Origin: an uncultured Draconibacterium sp.
GTDB taxonomy: Bacteria > Bacteroidota > Bacteroidia > Bacteroidales > Prolixibacteraceae
NCBI GenBank assembly: GCA_947492175.1
Contig: CANLMQ010000004.1
Location: forward strand, 1 to 64,000
Length of the DNA stretch: 64,000 nt
Direction of reading: 5' to 3'
A program made the translations under genes and the position numbers. Shown piece after piece: positions 1 through 8,459 of this stretch (within the stretch, counting starts at the first letter, position 1; each line of letters opens with the position of its first letter). The notes below the pieces were generated by a model. That model was not told the origin of the DNA, made no database searches, and worked only from the letters and a program-made list of their open reading frames with translations.

Positions 1-180
1 AACACAATCCCAAGTCAATCAAAATATCAAAGAACAATTAAATTTATTTAGTAATAATTTTTAACGCATCAGTAGTAATGCTTGTTTGTGAAATATCGCA
101 GATTAAATTTCATGTTCGTTTCATATATCCCTGAATAAAAATCTCTTATCAAAATCACATTCAATCATTGACTTTTCAGC

Positions 181-209
181 TTTGAACTCTAAACTATTTC
201 TTATTTTTG
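181..209 (+). promoter_or_regulatory. Candidate Bacteroidota-type promoter of ettA
   Basis: TTTG at 181-184 and TATTTTTG at 202-209 match the Bacteroidota primary-sigma -33 (TTTG) and -7 (TAnnTTTG) boxes with a 17-bp spacer, slightly short. The start codon lies 23 bp downstream. Nothing else stands out in bases 1-231. Assigned by motif only. Confidence 0.5.
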
Positions 210-231
210 CTCCAAATAAAATTCAATAGAA

Positions 232-1917
232 ATGAGTGACGACAAAAAGATAATTTTTTCAATGTACAAGGTGAGTAAAACCTACCCACCTAACAAAACT
301 GTTATTAAAGACATTTCCCTTTCATTTTTCCTTGGAGCCAAAATCGGTATTATCGGATTGAATGGATCAGGGAAATCGACTCTGCTAAAAATAATTGCAG
401 GTCAGGATACTGCCTACAATGGAGAACTGGTTTTTTCTGAAGGATATTCAGTTGGATTACTTGATCAGGATCCTCAGCTCGATGACAGCAAAACAGTAAT
501 TGAAATTGTACGCGAAGGATTGCAGGAAACCGTTGATGTATTGACGCGTTACGAAGAAATTAATAACGAATTTGGCTTACCTGAGGTTTATGAAAATCCG
601 GAAAAAATGGATGCATTGATGAGCGAGCAGGCCAAATTGCAGGAACGAATGGACCAACTGGATGCCTGGAACCTGGACAGTAAACTTGAACGTGCGATGG
701 ACGCATTGCAATGTCCGCCCGACAATCAGCCCATTGGAGAGCTTTCTGGGGGAGAACGCCGCCGTGTAGCATTGTGCCGTCTGCTTTTACAGGAACCGGA
801 TGTTTTGTTGCTGGATGAACCTACTAACCACCTGGATGCTGAAAGTATCCAATGGCTCGAAATGCACCTTGCCCAGTACAAAGGAACTGTAATTTGTATC
901 ACGCACGACCGTTATTTCCTTGATAACGTGGCCGGCTGGATTTTGGAACTCGACCGAGGACAGGGAATTCCATGGAAAGGAAATTACACCTCGTGGCTGG
1001 AGCAAAAATCGAAACGCCTGGAACAGGAAGAAAAAGGACACTCTAAACGTCGCAAAACGCTGGAGCGTGAGCTGGAATGGGTAAAAATGGCACCTAAAGC
1101 ACGTCATGCTAAATCAAAAGCACGTTTAAGTGCTTATGATAAAATGCTGAACGAAGACGTTAAACAAAAGGAAGAAAAACTTGAGATATTTATTCCGAAC
1201 GGACCGCGCCTTGGCGATAAAGTGGTTGAAATGGAAGGAGTAACCAAAGGATTTGACGACCGCATTTTATTTGAGAACCTGAGTTTTAAATTACCTCCTG
1301 CCGGAATTATTGGCGTTATCGGACCAAACGGAGCCGGAAAAACCACGCTTTTCAAATTAATAATGAAACAACTGGAAGCCGATGCCGGTAACATTGAGAT
1401 TGGTGAAACTGTTAAGGTTAGCTATGTTGATCAAACCCACGCAGCTATAGATCCTGAAAAATCGGTTTTTGATGTAATTTCAGGAGGAACAGAAACCATA
1501 ATGTTAGGCAACAAACAAGCCAATGCACGTGCTTATGTGGGCCGCTTTAACTTTAATGGTTCCGATCAGGAGAAAAAATGCGGAGTACTTTCGGGAGGAG
1601 AACGCAACCGTCTGCATCTGGCACTGGCATTAAAAGCCGAAGGAAACCTGCTTCTTCTTGATGAGCCTACCAACGACATTGATGTAAACACGCTGCGGGC
1701 TTTAGAAGAAGGCCTGGACGGTTTTGCCGGTTGTGCCGTGGTTATCTCGCACGACCGCTGGTTCCTCGATCGAATTGCAACTCATATTCTTGCTTTTGAA
1801 GGCGACTCGCAAGTACATTTTTTTGAAGGATCGTTTTCAGAATATGAAGAAAACCGTAAAAAACGTATGGGCGGAGAAGCACCAAAACGATTTAAATATA
1901 AAAAGCTGATGGCGTAA
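232..1917 (+). CDS. ettA: EttA, energy-dependent translational throttle (ABC-F ATPase)
   Basis: ABC-F protein of 561 residues, the usual EttA length. EttA binds the ribosomal E site and gates the first elongation step according to the ADP/ATP ratio; it is cytoplasmic and has no membrane domain. Two ABC domains are visible. Walker A GLNGSGKST lies near residue 42 and GPNGAGKTT near residue 364. Each domain has an LSGGER signature, and the Walker B/D-loops are LLLDEPTNHLD and LLLDEPTNDID. A charged, helical linker separates the domains, as in ABC-F proteins. The ending KKLMA is typical of EttA. It is monocistronic and ends at a strong bidirectional terminator. Identification is firm at family level; other ABC-F subfamilies are less likely because of the length and the absence of a C-terminal extension. 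Confidence 0.95.
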   Translation: MSDDKKIIFSMYKVSKTYPPNKTVIKDISLSFFLGAKIGIIGLNGSGKSTLLKIIAGQDTAYNGELVFSEGYSVGLLDQDPQLDDSKTVIEIVREGLQETVDVLTRYEEINNEFGLPEVYENPEKMDALMSEQAKLQERMDQLDAWNLDSKLERAMDALQCPPDNQPIGELSGGERRRVALCRLLLQEPDVLLLDEPTNHLDAESIQWLEMHLAQYKGTVICITHDRYFLDNVAGWILELDRGQGIPWKGNYTSWLEQKSKRLEQEEKGHSKRRKTLERELEWVKMAPKARHAKSKARLSAYDKMLNEDVKQKEEKLEIFIPNGPRLGDKVVEMEGVTKGFDDRILFENLSFKLPPAGIIGVIGPNGAGKTTLFKLIMKQLEADAGNIEIGETVKVSYVDQTHAAIDPEKSVFDVISGGTETIMLGNKQANARAYVGRFNFNGSDQEKKCGVLSGGERNRLHLALALKAEGNLLLLDEPTNDIDVNTLRALEEGLDGFAGCAVVISHDRWFLDRIATHILAFEGDSQVHFFEGSFSEYEENRKKRMGGEAPKRFKYKKLMA

Positions 1918-1924
1918 TAAGCGA

Positions 1925-1952
1925 GAAGTTTGAAGCTGGAAGTTCGAAATAA
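1925..1952 (+). repeat. Heptamer tract, four GAAGnnn units
   Basis: Four consecutive 7-bp units, GAAGTTT, GAAGCTG, GAAGTTC and GAAATAA, lie between the ettA stop codon and its terminator. The 14-mer GAGAAGTTTGAAGC seen here recurs in reverse complement inside both copies of the 230-bp direct repeat (near 54.56 and 61.99 kb), so the tract belongs to a dispersed family. No coding role is apparent. Confidence 0.6.
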
Positions 1953-1953
1953 G

Positions 1954-2001
1954 AGAACCGTTCTGTACATGTTAAAACAAATACAGAACGGTTCTTTTTT
2001 T
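1954..2001. terminator. Bidirectional intrinsic terminator
   Basis: A perfect 14-bp stem (1954-1967 with 1982-1995) carries a 14-nt loop, with A-rich sequence before and a T-run after it. It sits between the convergent ettA and rhamnosidase genes and touches the rhamnosidase stop codon, so it can serve both. Confidence 0.9.
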
Positions 2002-4729
2002 ATTTCATCTGTAACGGATAAGAAAACTCGTATTTTCCCGAGCCAAGCTTAACTACAACCTCTGCATCCATTTGTTTTGCACTTGGTTTTAAACTGTCTT
2101 CCATTGTTAACTCTTTAATAGTTGTTTCTGGTAATTTAACAGTAGCTGTTGTATTTACCGGTATTTCAACATTGTAAACCATTTTATCGTTTTCAATTTT
2201 CCACGATGAAACAATTTTACCGTACATGGAGTCGTATTCCGCATTTACATTATTTAAACCACCCCCCGGATGTGGAGCCAGGTAAAAATGTTTATAACCG
2301 GGATTATTCTCGTCAATCTGAATACCGGCCACATGACTATACAACCACTCGCCTATTGCTCCGTAAGCATAATGATTAAAACTGTTCATTCCAACACTTT
2401 GAAATGTACCGTCAGGTTTTTGCCCATCCCAACGTTCCCAAATAGTTGTAGCACCCTGTGTAACGGGATACAACCACGAAGGATATTCTTTTCGGTTTAA
2501 CAGCATAAATGCCAAATCGTCGCGATTAATAGCAGACAAAGTCGGACAAAGAAGTGGAGTACCCAAAAATCCGGTTGTCAGATGTTTAAATTTCTCAACA
2601 TCTTTTGCAAGATAATTTCCGGCATTTTCTATAACGTTCTCAGGTAGTATTCCAAACGACAAAGCCAGCACATAAGCAGTTTGTGTATGCGATACCAAAC
2701 GACCGTTTGCGGTTACAAACTCGTTTTTAAACGCTTCTTTAATATTAGCCGCCAGTTTTCGATACTTTTCCGCCTCCACCTTTTTTCCTAGAACATTAGA
2801 TATTTTAACTGCCAAAGTAGTGGTGTAGTAAAAATACGCAGTTGCCAGTAAATCTTTTTCAGTTGTTGCTCCGGGATAATCTGAGCGTGTTGTGGCAAAA
2901 GCCAGCCAATCGCCAAAATGATTATCATCGGTCCATAAAAAATCTTCTCCGGCCCTTTCGTTCATATAACCTATCCAATTTGTAATAGCCGGATAACTTT
3001 CTTCCAGAATTCGTTTGTCGCCGTATATTTTATAAACAGTCCAGGGTATTACAGCAACTACATCGGCCCAGCCGGTGGCACCGCCTCCACCTTTTAAAAC
3101 ATCAGGAATTACATGAGGAATTATTCCATTGTCCAGTTGATCGATACACACGTCTTTCATCCATTTGGTATAAAATGCAGCTACATTAAAATTATAAGCG
3201 GCAGTCATACTAAAAACCTGTGCATCACCGGTCCAGCCTAAACGCTCGTCACGTTGCGGACAATCAGTTGGTACATCCAGGAAGTTTCCCTTTTGTCCCC
3301 ATTGGATATTATGTTGAAGCTGGTTAATCAGATCATTATCGCAACTAAAAGTTCCTGTTGCTGGCATATCGGAATAAATTACAACACCCTTAATATCTTC
3401 CAACTCCGGCTTTTTATCAAATCCGACCAACTCCACAAAACGAAATCCGTGAAAAGTAAATTTGGGTTCGTAAATGGCTTCGCCATCCTTACCAAAAATA
3501 TAGGTGTCGGTACATTTTGCCGATCGAAGATTCGCAGTATAAAAGTTTCCTTCCTTATCCAGTACCTCGGCAAATTTTAGCTTTACCTCTTGTCCCTTTT
3601 TACCTTGCATTTTAATACGAATCCATCCTACCATATTCTGGCCCATGTCGATAACCACTTCTCCTTTAGGTGTGGTAATATATTTTACAGGTTCTATTTC
3701 TTCAACTGCTTCAACTGGAACTCCCTGCGATGCAACAAGTATATCTTTTGATTTATCGAGCTCTAAAACATTTTTCCAATCGTTTTTGCCAAAATCTGCA
3801 TTTGCCCAGCCTTCGTATTCAAGGCGTGCATCGTATTTCTCACCATTGTAAATATCCGATTCAACAATTGGGCCTGTATTACACTTCCAGTTTTTGTCGG
3901 TTACAATCCATTCGCTCGTCCCGTCTGTATAATCGATTTTTAATTGTGCTAAAAAGGCCAGCCGATCGCCATAATAATTTGTTTGATCACCCCAGCCAAT
4001 ATAGCCACGATACCAACCGTCACCTAATATTGCGCCAATTGCATTTTCTTTTTCAAGCAAAGTGGTAACATCGTACGTTTGATATTGCAGTCGTTTGTTA
4101 AAACTTGTCCATCCCGGAGTAAACAACTGGTCTCCTACTTTCTTTCCATTTAAGAACAATTGATAAAGTCCTAGTGAGCTGACATAAACTCTTGCTGCCT
4201 TTATCTTTTTGGTAGTTGAAAACTCGTTACGATAATAGTGAGCCGGTTTAGAACCTTTATAAGTTTCTTCATTTGGCAAAGTAATCCAGGCCGCCTTCCA
4301 CAGCTCAGGCTTTAAAATACCCATTTCCCAATATGAAGTCTCGCTCCAGTCGCTCGATTTACCATTGTTATCCCATACACGCACCTGCCACCAGGCACAT
4401 TCCATCGATTGCAATGCCTCGCCGCCGTACACAATGTTTATCGAATTGTCAGATTCAACTTTACCCGAGTTCCATAACTGTTTGCTCTTTTTCGACAAAT
4501 CGTTTTTAGACTTTGCCACACGTATTTCGTACGCAGTCTGACTTACATTCTTCTGGTCGGAATCCATTTGCCAACTAAAACGAGGTTTTTCAATATCAAT
4601 ACCAACTGGATTTTTGTGGTATTCGCACACCGGTTTAACCACTTGTGTTTTTGCTATTGCTGTAACTGAGAACAGGATTAATACAACAAATACTGAAAAT
4701 TCCTTAAAGAAACTGTTTAAATGAGTCAT
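2000..4729 (-). CDS. Secreted alpha-L-rhamnosidase, GH78
   Basis: 909 residues with an N-terminal hydrophobic signal segment (about residues 10-26, ending AIA). The order fits GH78: N-terminal beta domains (motifs such as PRFSWQM and CAWWQVRVWD), a sugar-binding domain (about 150-330), an (alpha/alpha)6 catalytic barrel and a C-terminal beta domain. The catalytic region shows CPQRDERLGWTGDAQ, with D494/E495 in the conserved acidic motif, and later WERWDG, which carries a further conserved acidic residue. GH78 enzymes invert alpha-L-rhamnosidic bonds, for example in rhamnogalacturonan side chains or glycosides. Nearby uronate catabolism makes pectin-type substrates plausible, but the true substrate cannot be read from sequence. 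A second possible start lies downstream; the first Met was kept because it gives the complete signal peptide. Confidence 0.92.
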   Translation of the reverse strand: MTHLNSFFKEFSVFVVLILFSVTAIAKTQVVKPVCEYHKNPVGIDIEKPRFSWQMDSDQKNVSQTAYEIRVAKSKNDLSKKSKQLWNSGKVESDNSINIVYGGEALQSMECAWWQVRVWDNNGKSSDWSETSYWEMGILKPELWKAAWITLPNEETYKGSKPAHYYRNEFSTTKKIKAARVYVSSLGLYQLFLNGKKVGDQLFTPGWTSFNKRLQYQTYDVTTLLEKENAIGAILGDGWYRGYIGWGDQTNYYGDRLAFLAQLKIDYTDGTSEWIVTDKNWKCNTGPIVESDIYNGEKYDARLEYEGWANADFGKNDWKNVLELDKSKDILVASQGVPVEAVEEIEPVKYITTPKGEVVIDMGQNMVGWIRIKMQGKKGQEVKLKFAEVLDKEGNFYTANLRSAKCTDTYIFGKDGEAIYEPKFTFHGFRFVELVGFDKKPELEDIKGVVIYSDMPATGTFSCDNDLINQLQHNIQWGQKGNFLDVPTDCPQRDERLGWTGDAQVFSMTAAYNFNVAAFYTKWMKDVCIDQLDNGIIPHVIPDVLKGGGGATGWADVVAVIPWTVYKIYGDKRILEESYPAITNWIGYMNERAGEDFLWTDDNHFGDWLAFATTRSDYPGATTEKDLLATAYFYYTTTLAVKISNVLGKKVEAEKYRKLAANIKEAFKNEFVTANGRLVSHTQTAYVLALSFGILPENVIENAGNYLAKDVEKFKHLTTGFLGTPLLCPTLSAINRDDLAFMLLNRKEYPSWLYPVTQGATTIWERWDGQKPDGTFQSVGMNSFNHYAYGAIGEWLYSHVAGIQIDENNPGYKHFYLAPHPGGGLNNVNAEYDSMYGKIVSSWKIENDKMVYNVEIPVNTTATVKLPETTIKELTMEDSLKPSAKQMDAEVVVKLGSGKYEFSYPLQMK

Positions 4730-5031
4730 TGTTGATAGTTTATTGGTTTAGAAAAAATTCAACGCCATAAATTTACCATATATCAAAAGTAATGACAATA
4801 CAGATAGTGGGACTTTTTTTATACTTTTTGGCACTAATTTTCTTTTAGTAATCATCAGTGCCGGGTTAAAAGAAAGATTATTTCAAGAATTATTTCGTTT
4901 TGTTCAATTCACTTATCATTAAAATAAAAAGGTACACCTGTCTACACTGCTTATCCCCTTTCCAATTTTTATACAGTAAAATAAATGACTATGAAGTTAT
5001 CACGAAGACTTTAATAATGACTTGATTTTTC

Positions 5032-5065
5032 AAAAGGAGTGAAAATAAAATATCCACTCCTTTTT
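5032..5065. other. Perfect 10-bp stem-loop
   Basis: AAAAGGAGTG (5032-5041) pairs perfectly with CACTCCTTTT (5055-5064) across a 13-nt loop and is followed by one more T. It resembles a small terminator but follows no gene. It could be part of a non-coding transcript. Confidence 0.5.
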
Positions 5066-5092
5066 ACAGAATTTAGTAGTACACCTACTTTT

Positions 5093-5132
5093 ACTATAAC
5101 CAATTATCATATCAAATTGGTTTTATTATAGT
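5093..5132. other. Bulged stem-loop
   Basis: AACCAATT (5098-5105) pairs with AATTGGTT (5115-5122). An outer ACTAT/ATAGT helix (5093-5097 with 5128-5132) continues the stem across a 5-nt bulge. It is the second of three hairpins spaced about 60 bp apart. Confidence 0.45.
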
Positions 5133-5153
5133 ATATCTTTACATTTCTTCATA

Positions 5154-5185
5154 AAAAAATCCCGGCGTCCACTCCGGGATTTTTT
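5154..5185. terminator. Orphan intrinsic terminator, possible sRNA end
   Basis: A 12-bp stem, AAAAAATCCCGG (5154-5165) with CCGGGATTTTTT (5174-5185), has an 8-nt loop and a U-run on either strand. Both flanking genes start away from it, so it terminates something unannotated. The reverse-strand -7 box at 5267-5274 would give a transcript of roughly 110 nt ending here. The terminator shape is clear; the sRNA is inference. Confidence 0.7.
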
Positions 5186-5266
5186 GTCCTCTCCTCCAGT
5201 TTTTCGCAACTTAATTTTTAAATTATCTTTTGCTAACTTTAATTAGCTTTTCGGGTTTGTATAATA

Positions 5267-5274
5267 CAAATATA
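5267..5274 (-). promoter_or_regulatory. Candidate -7 box of an intergenic small RNA
   Basis: On the reverse strand the box reads TATATTTG, an exact match to TAnnTTTG. TTTG elements occur upstream at slightly short spacing. The first downstream features are the orphan terminator at 5154-5185 and the two further hairpins. Supported by motif and position only. Confidence 0.35.
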
Positions 5275-5563
5275 AAGATGGTGTATCAAACAAAATCAGA
5301 ATAAAAACTGATTATAAAGTATAAACACCTGAATTTTAGATTCACATTTTCTTATGACTACCCATCAATTTTACTTACTAAACATAAATATGTTTACATT
5401 TTCTATTTATTGCACGGATAAAAAAGACTGAATGTTAAAATTCTGATCTGCATTTTCAGTAAACTGTTCACAAGAAACTATTCTGAATATTCATATTGGA
5501 GAACAATAGAATTAAAGTTATCCACCATATTATTTATACTTTTAAGTCCCAATTCTAAAAATT

Positions 5564-6400
5564 ATGTCAAAAAAAATTCTTGTTATCTGGCTATTCATCT
5601 TTCTTTCCGTTTCGGTTGGATATGCTCAAAATCGACGCTTCATCGACCAGCAAATAGATTTGGCCGGTGATTCTGTAAAATTTGTTCAAATAAAAACAGA
5701 TACAATTTTTAACAGTAACCAAATAATCAGCCTGTTAATTTTACCCAACAAAGCAATGAGCAGTTTTGCAGTTGAATTTGCCTTATGCAGCCGCGATTTA
5801 AAAACAACAAGTTCGTTTGCACAAAACAACAACACTGTAGCGGCAATTAACGGCGGCTTTTTTAATATGGATGAAGGAGGAAGTGTTACTTATTTTGAAA
5901 AAGACGATACGGTAATCAGCAAAACAAGAACGCCTGAGCTTAAATGGGGAATTTCCGACAGTATAATAAACGGAGCAATTGTTTTAACACGCAACCATAA
6001 CATTGTTGTTGAGCCACGCAAATCGGATAAATTATATGAATCTTCGAAAGAAGAATTGGCAGTTTTGGTTACAGGCCCCCTGCTTTTAAAAAATTCAGAA
6101 AAAATGCAGTTCCCCAATATGAAATTTGTAAAAACCCGCCATCCGCGGACCTGCCTGTGTAAAACAGACAAAGCCCTGTTATTGATAACAATTGATGGAA
6201 GAACAACAGAAGCCGAAGGAATGAGTCTCTATGAAGTTCAGGAGTTTTTAAAGATGATAGGATGTGTTGATGCTATTAATTTAGACGGAGGTGGTTCAAC
6301 AACCATGTGGACTCGGGATAAGCATATTGTGAATTTCCCAAGCGGAAAAACGGAAAGACCAGTGGCCAATGCAATATTAATAATTGAAAAAAAGAAGTGA
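5564..6400 (+). CDS. Exported phosphodiester glycosidase-like protein (NAGPA domain)
   Basis: 278 residues with a clear signal peptide (MSKKILVIWLFIFLSVSVGY, cleavage near AQ at 21-22). The rest matches the phosphodiester glycosidase / N-acetylglucosamine-1-phosphodiester alpha-N-acetylglucosaminidase fold (formerly DUF2233): AAINGGFFN near residue 95, KTRHPRTCLC near residue 190, and the hallmark INLDGGGSTTMW near residue 243, with NGGFF and DGGGS forming the active site in the family. Members remove or bind sugars linked through phosphodiesters, or act on cell-wall polymers; the substrate here is unknown. It stands alone, divergent from the rhamnosidase and convergent with the TRAP genes, and is closed by its own terminator. 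Confidence 0.85.
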   Translation: MSKKILVIWLFIFLSVSVGYAQNRRFIDQQIDLAGDSVKFVQIKTDTIFNSNQIISLLILPNKAMSSFAVEFALCSRDLKTTSSFAQNNNTVAAINGGFFNMDEGGSVTYFEKDDTVISKTRTPELKWGISDSIINGAIVLTRNHNIVVEPRKSDKLYESSKEELAVLVTGPLLLKNSEKMQFPNMKFVKTRHPRTCLCKTDKALLLITIDGRTTEAEGMSLYEVQEFLKMIGCVDAINLDGGGSTTMWTRDKHIVNFPSGKTERPVANAILIIEKKK

Positions 6401-6444
6401 TTTTAAAACTTCGCCCTTTTCATAAAAATCAAATATAAAAGCAA

Positions 6445-6476
6445 AAAGGGTTTCCATCGACCGATGAAAACCCTTT
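6445..6476. terminator. Bidirectional terminator
   Basis: AAAGGGTTTcCATCG (6445-6459) pairs with CGATGaAAACCCTTT (6462-6476) with one mismatch and a 2-nt apex that would open to a tetraloop. A-rich and T-rich flanks lie on both sides. It separates the convergent glycosidase-like gene and the distal end of the uronate/TRAP block. Confidence 0.8.
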
Positions 6477-6500
6477 GTAAAATATTTAACTACTATCTTA

Positions 6501-7964
6501 TTAAAATCCAAGTGCAGTTGGTAACCACATCGATATTTCAGGTAGATAAGTTACCAGTAACAAACAAACAATCATTGCCACAAACATGGGGAGCAATGGT
6601 TTTATTACCGTTTCAATTTTTACCTGGCTAACACTACATCCAATAAATAGTAACGAACCTACCGGAGGAGTTCCTAAACCAACACTTAAGTTAAGCACCA
6701 TAATTATTCCGAAGTGAACCGGGTCCAAACCAAGATTGGTAACTATCGGTAAAAAAATGGGCGTAAAAATTAAAACCGCCGGTGTCATATCCATAAATAC
6801 ACCAACAAAAAGCAAGATTAAATTTATTATCAATAAGATTACAAATTTATTGTCGCTTAAAGCAAGTAAGGCATCACTAACATTTTGCGGAATGTTTTCG
6901 TAGGCCATAATCCACGACAGCCCTATACAAGTTGCTACCAACAGTAACACAAATGCTGTAGTTTTTACCGATCTTAAAATTACATCCGGTAAATCTTTCC
7001 AGGTAAGTTCGCGATAGATAAATGCCAATACCAGTGCGTATAAAACAGCCACTGCAGAAGCTTCTGTTGCTGTAAAAAATCCTGCCACAATTCCTCCGAT
7101 CACAATCACCAGCATCATTAAACTCGGGAAAGCACGGATAAACTTGTTTAAAGCATTTTTGAATCCTACTTTATGTCTGCTTGCATACCAGGCAAACCAC
7201 CCGATAAACAAAGCCCCTAATCCGCCATAAATTCCTGCAGCTGCTCCCGGTGAGACTAATGAGTTAACTTTCATGATACCCACAACAACCAAAGCAATTG
7301 AAGCAAGTACTGCAAAAAAACCACCCAGGTTACGTACCATTCCGCCAAATCCAAATTTTTTATACGTAAACATTCCCATTGCCATTGCCATAATCGACAA
7401 ACCGGTTAAAATTCCAGGTGCATAACCAGCCAGGAAAAGTGCAGTAATTGACACTCCGCCACTTGCCAGCGAATACACAATAAGAATGTTACTCGGCGGA
7501 ATAGATAAACCTGTTGTTGCCGAGGTAATATTTACAGCAGCACTAAAGTTTTTATCATATCCTTCCTTGTTCATTTCCGGCATCATAATACTTCCGATTG
7601 CCGAAGCTGAAGCCGCAGCCGAACCGGAAATAGCTCCAAAAAGCATGTTTGCAAATACGTTCACGAAAGCCAGTCCTGCGGGTAATCGCCCCACTAAAAT
7701 TCGGGCAAAATCGATGAGCCGCATGGCTATCCCACCCTTATTCATTATGTTACCGGCCAATATAAAAAAGGGAATGGCCAGCAAAGCAAAACTATCTAAA
7801 CCGGTTGCCATTCGTTGTGCAAACGTTGTTGCTGCCGGTAAAGGCAAAATGGTAACCACCATGGTCAATATTCCTGAGATTCCAATACTAAATGCGATGG
7901 GAACTCCTATTACCAGTAAAATGATAAAGCTAACTACTAATACAATTATTCCTAAAAACTCCAT
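6501..7964 (-). CDS. dctM: TRAP transporter large permease (DctM family)
   Basis: 487 residues, almost all hydrophobic, with about 12-14 predicted membrane segments, as in DctM proteins. Conserved DctM features include the N-terminal GVPIAFSIG segment, GAISGSAAASASAIGSIMMP near residue 115 and GIIMVLNLSVGLGTPPVG near residue 410. It forms the ion-gradient-driven channel of a tripartite ATP-independent periplasmic transporter with DctQ and DctP. The gap to dctQ is 6 bp, so co-translation is likely. It is the last gene of the uronate block and is followed by the terminator at 6445-6476. Hexuronate as substrate is inferred from the upstream uxaC, kdgK and eda genes. Confidence 0.93.
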   Translation of the reverse strand: MEFLGIIVLVVSFIILLVIGVPIAFSIGISGILTMVVTILPLPAATTFAQRMATGLDSFALLAIPFFILAGNIMNKGGIAMRLIDFARILVGRLPAGLAFVNVFANMLFGAISGSAAASASAIGSIMMPEMNKEGYDKNFSAAVNITSATTGLSIPPSNILIVYSLASGGVSITALFLAGYAPGILTGLSIMAMAMGMFTYKKFGFGGMVRNLGGFFAVLASIALVVVGIMKVNSLVSPGAAAGIYGGLGALFIGWFAWYASRHKVGFKNALNKFIRAFPSLMMLVIVIGGIVAGFFTATEASAVAVLYALVLAFIYRELTWKDLPDVILRSVKTTAFVLLLVATCIGLSWIMAYENIPQNVSDALLALSDNKFVILLIINLILLFVGVFMDMTPAVLIFTPIFLPIVTNLGLDPVHFGIIMVLNLSVGLGTPPVGSLLFIGCSVSQVKIETVIKPLLPMFVAMIVCLLLVTYLPEISMWLPTALGF

Positions 7965-7970
7965 TGCGAT

Positions 7971-8435
7971 TTAATATTTTTGGTTTAGTGAATTATCGAT
8001 TGCATAATATATGATAAGAATTCCGCTAATGGGAACAACAAGGTAAACATACCCCAAAGGCAAAACCAGGGCAGCCGATTTTACACCTAAATAAAAACGG
8101 GTATAAACCAGCCAGCTTCCGCCAATTACCATTACTCCCAGCGCAAATAAGCCAACAATTGCATTTATTACAATTTGCAGACGGCGTTTCTTGGCACCTT
8201 TCAGTTTTTGTAACATCAGGTCGATGGCCAGATGCTCGTTTTTTCCGGCTACGTAGGCAGCTCCAAGTAATCCTACCCAAATCAAAAGAAATCCGGCCAA
8301 CTCGTCGGTAAACGAACTTGGTGCTGAAAGTATGTAACGGCTAAATACCTGCCACAGCACATCAATTACCAACAGGCTCATAATGGCCACTAAAACAATC
8401 TCAAGAGCTTTATCTATTTTTTGTCGAATAGTCAT
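7971..8435 (-). CDS. dctQ: TRAP transporter small permease (DctQ family)
   Basis: 154 residues with four hydrophobic segments (about 15-37, 44-66, 88-112 and 128-148), the normal DctQ topology. It contains the family-type LLIWVGLLGAAYVAGKNEHLAIDL. DctQ pairs with DctM in the inner membrane. It lies 24 bp after dctP and 6 bp before dctM, which fits one transcript for the three-part transporter. Confidence 0.9.
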   Translation of the reverse strand: MTIRQKIDKALEIVLVAIMSLLVIDVLWQVFSRYILSAPSSFTDELAGFLLIWVGLLGAAYVAGKNEHLAIDLMLQKLKGAKKRRLQIVINAIVGLFALGVMVIGGSWLVYTRFYLGVKSAALVLPLGYVYLVVPISGILIIYYAIDNSLNQKY

Positions 8436-8459
8436 ATAATTTCGTTTTTAAGGTACTGA

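Larger units (their letters stand above)
4730..5563. other. Gene-free divergent gap with three hairpins
   Basis: 834 bp between the divergent rhamnosidase and phosphodiester glycosidase-like genes. No convincing ORF. On the reverse strand TACTTTTG (4784-4791) could be a -7 box for the rhamnosidase. Three strong hairpins lie at 5032-5065, 5093-5132 and 5154-5185, the last terminator-like although no gene ends here. A -7-like box at 5267-5274 on the reverse strand faces them. The rest is AT-rich and featureless. Confidence 0.6.
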
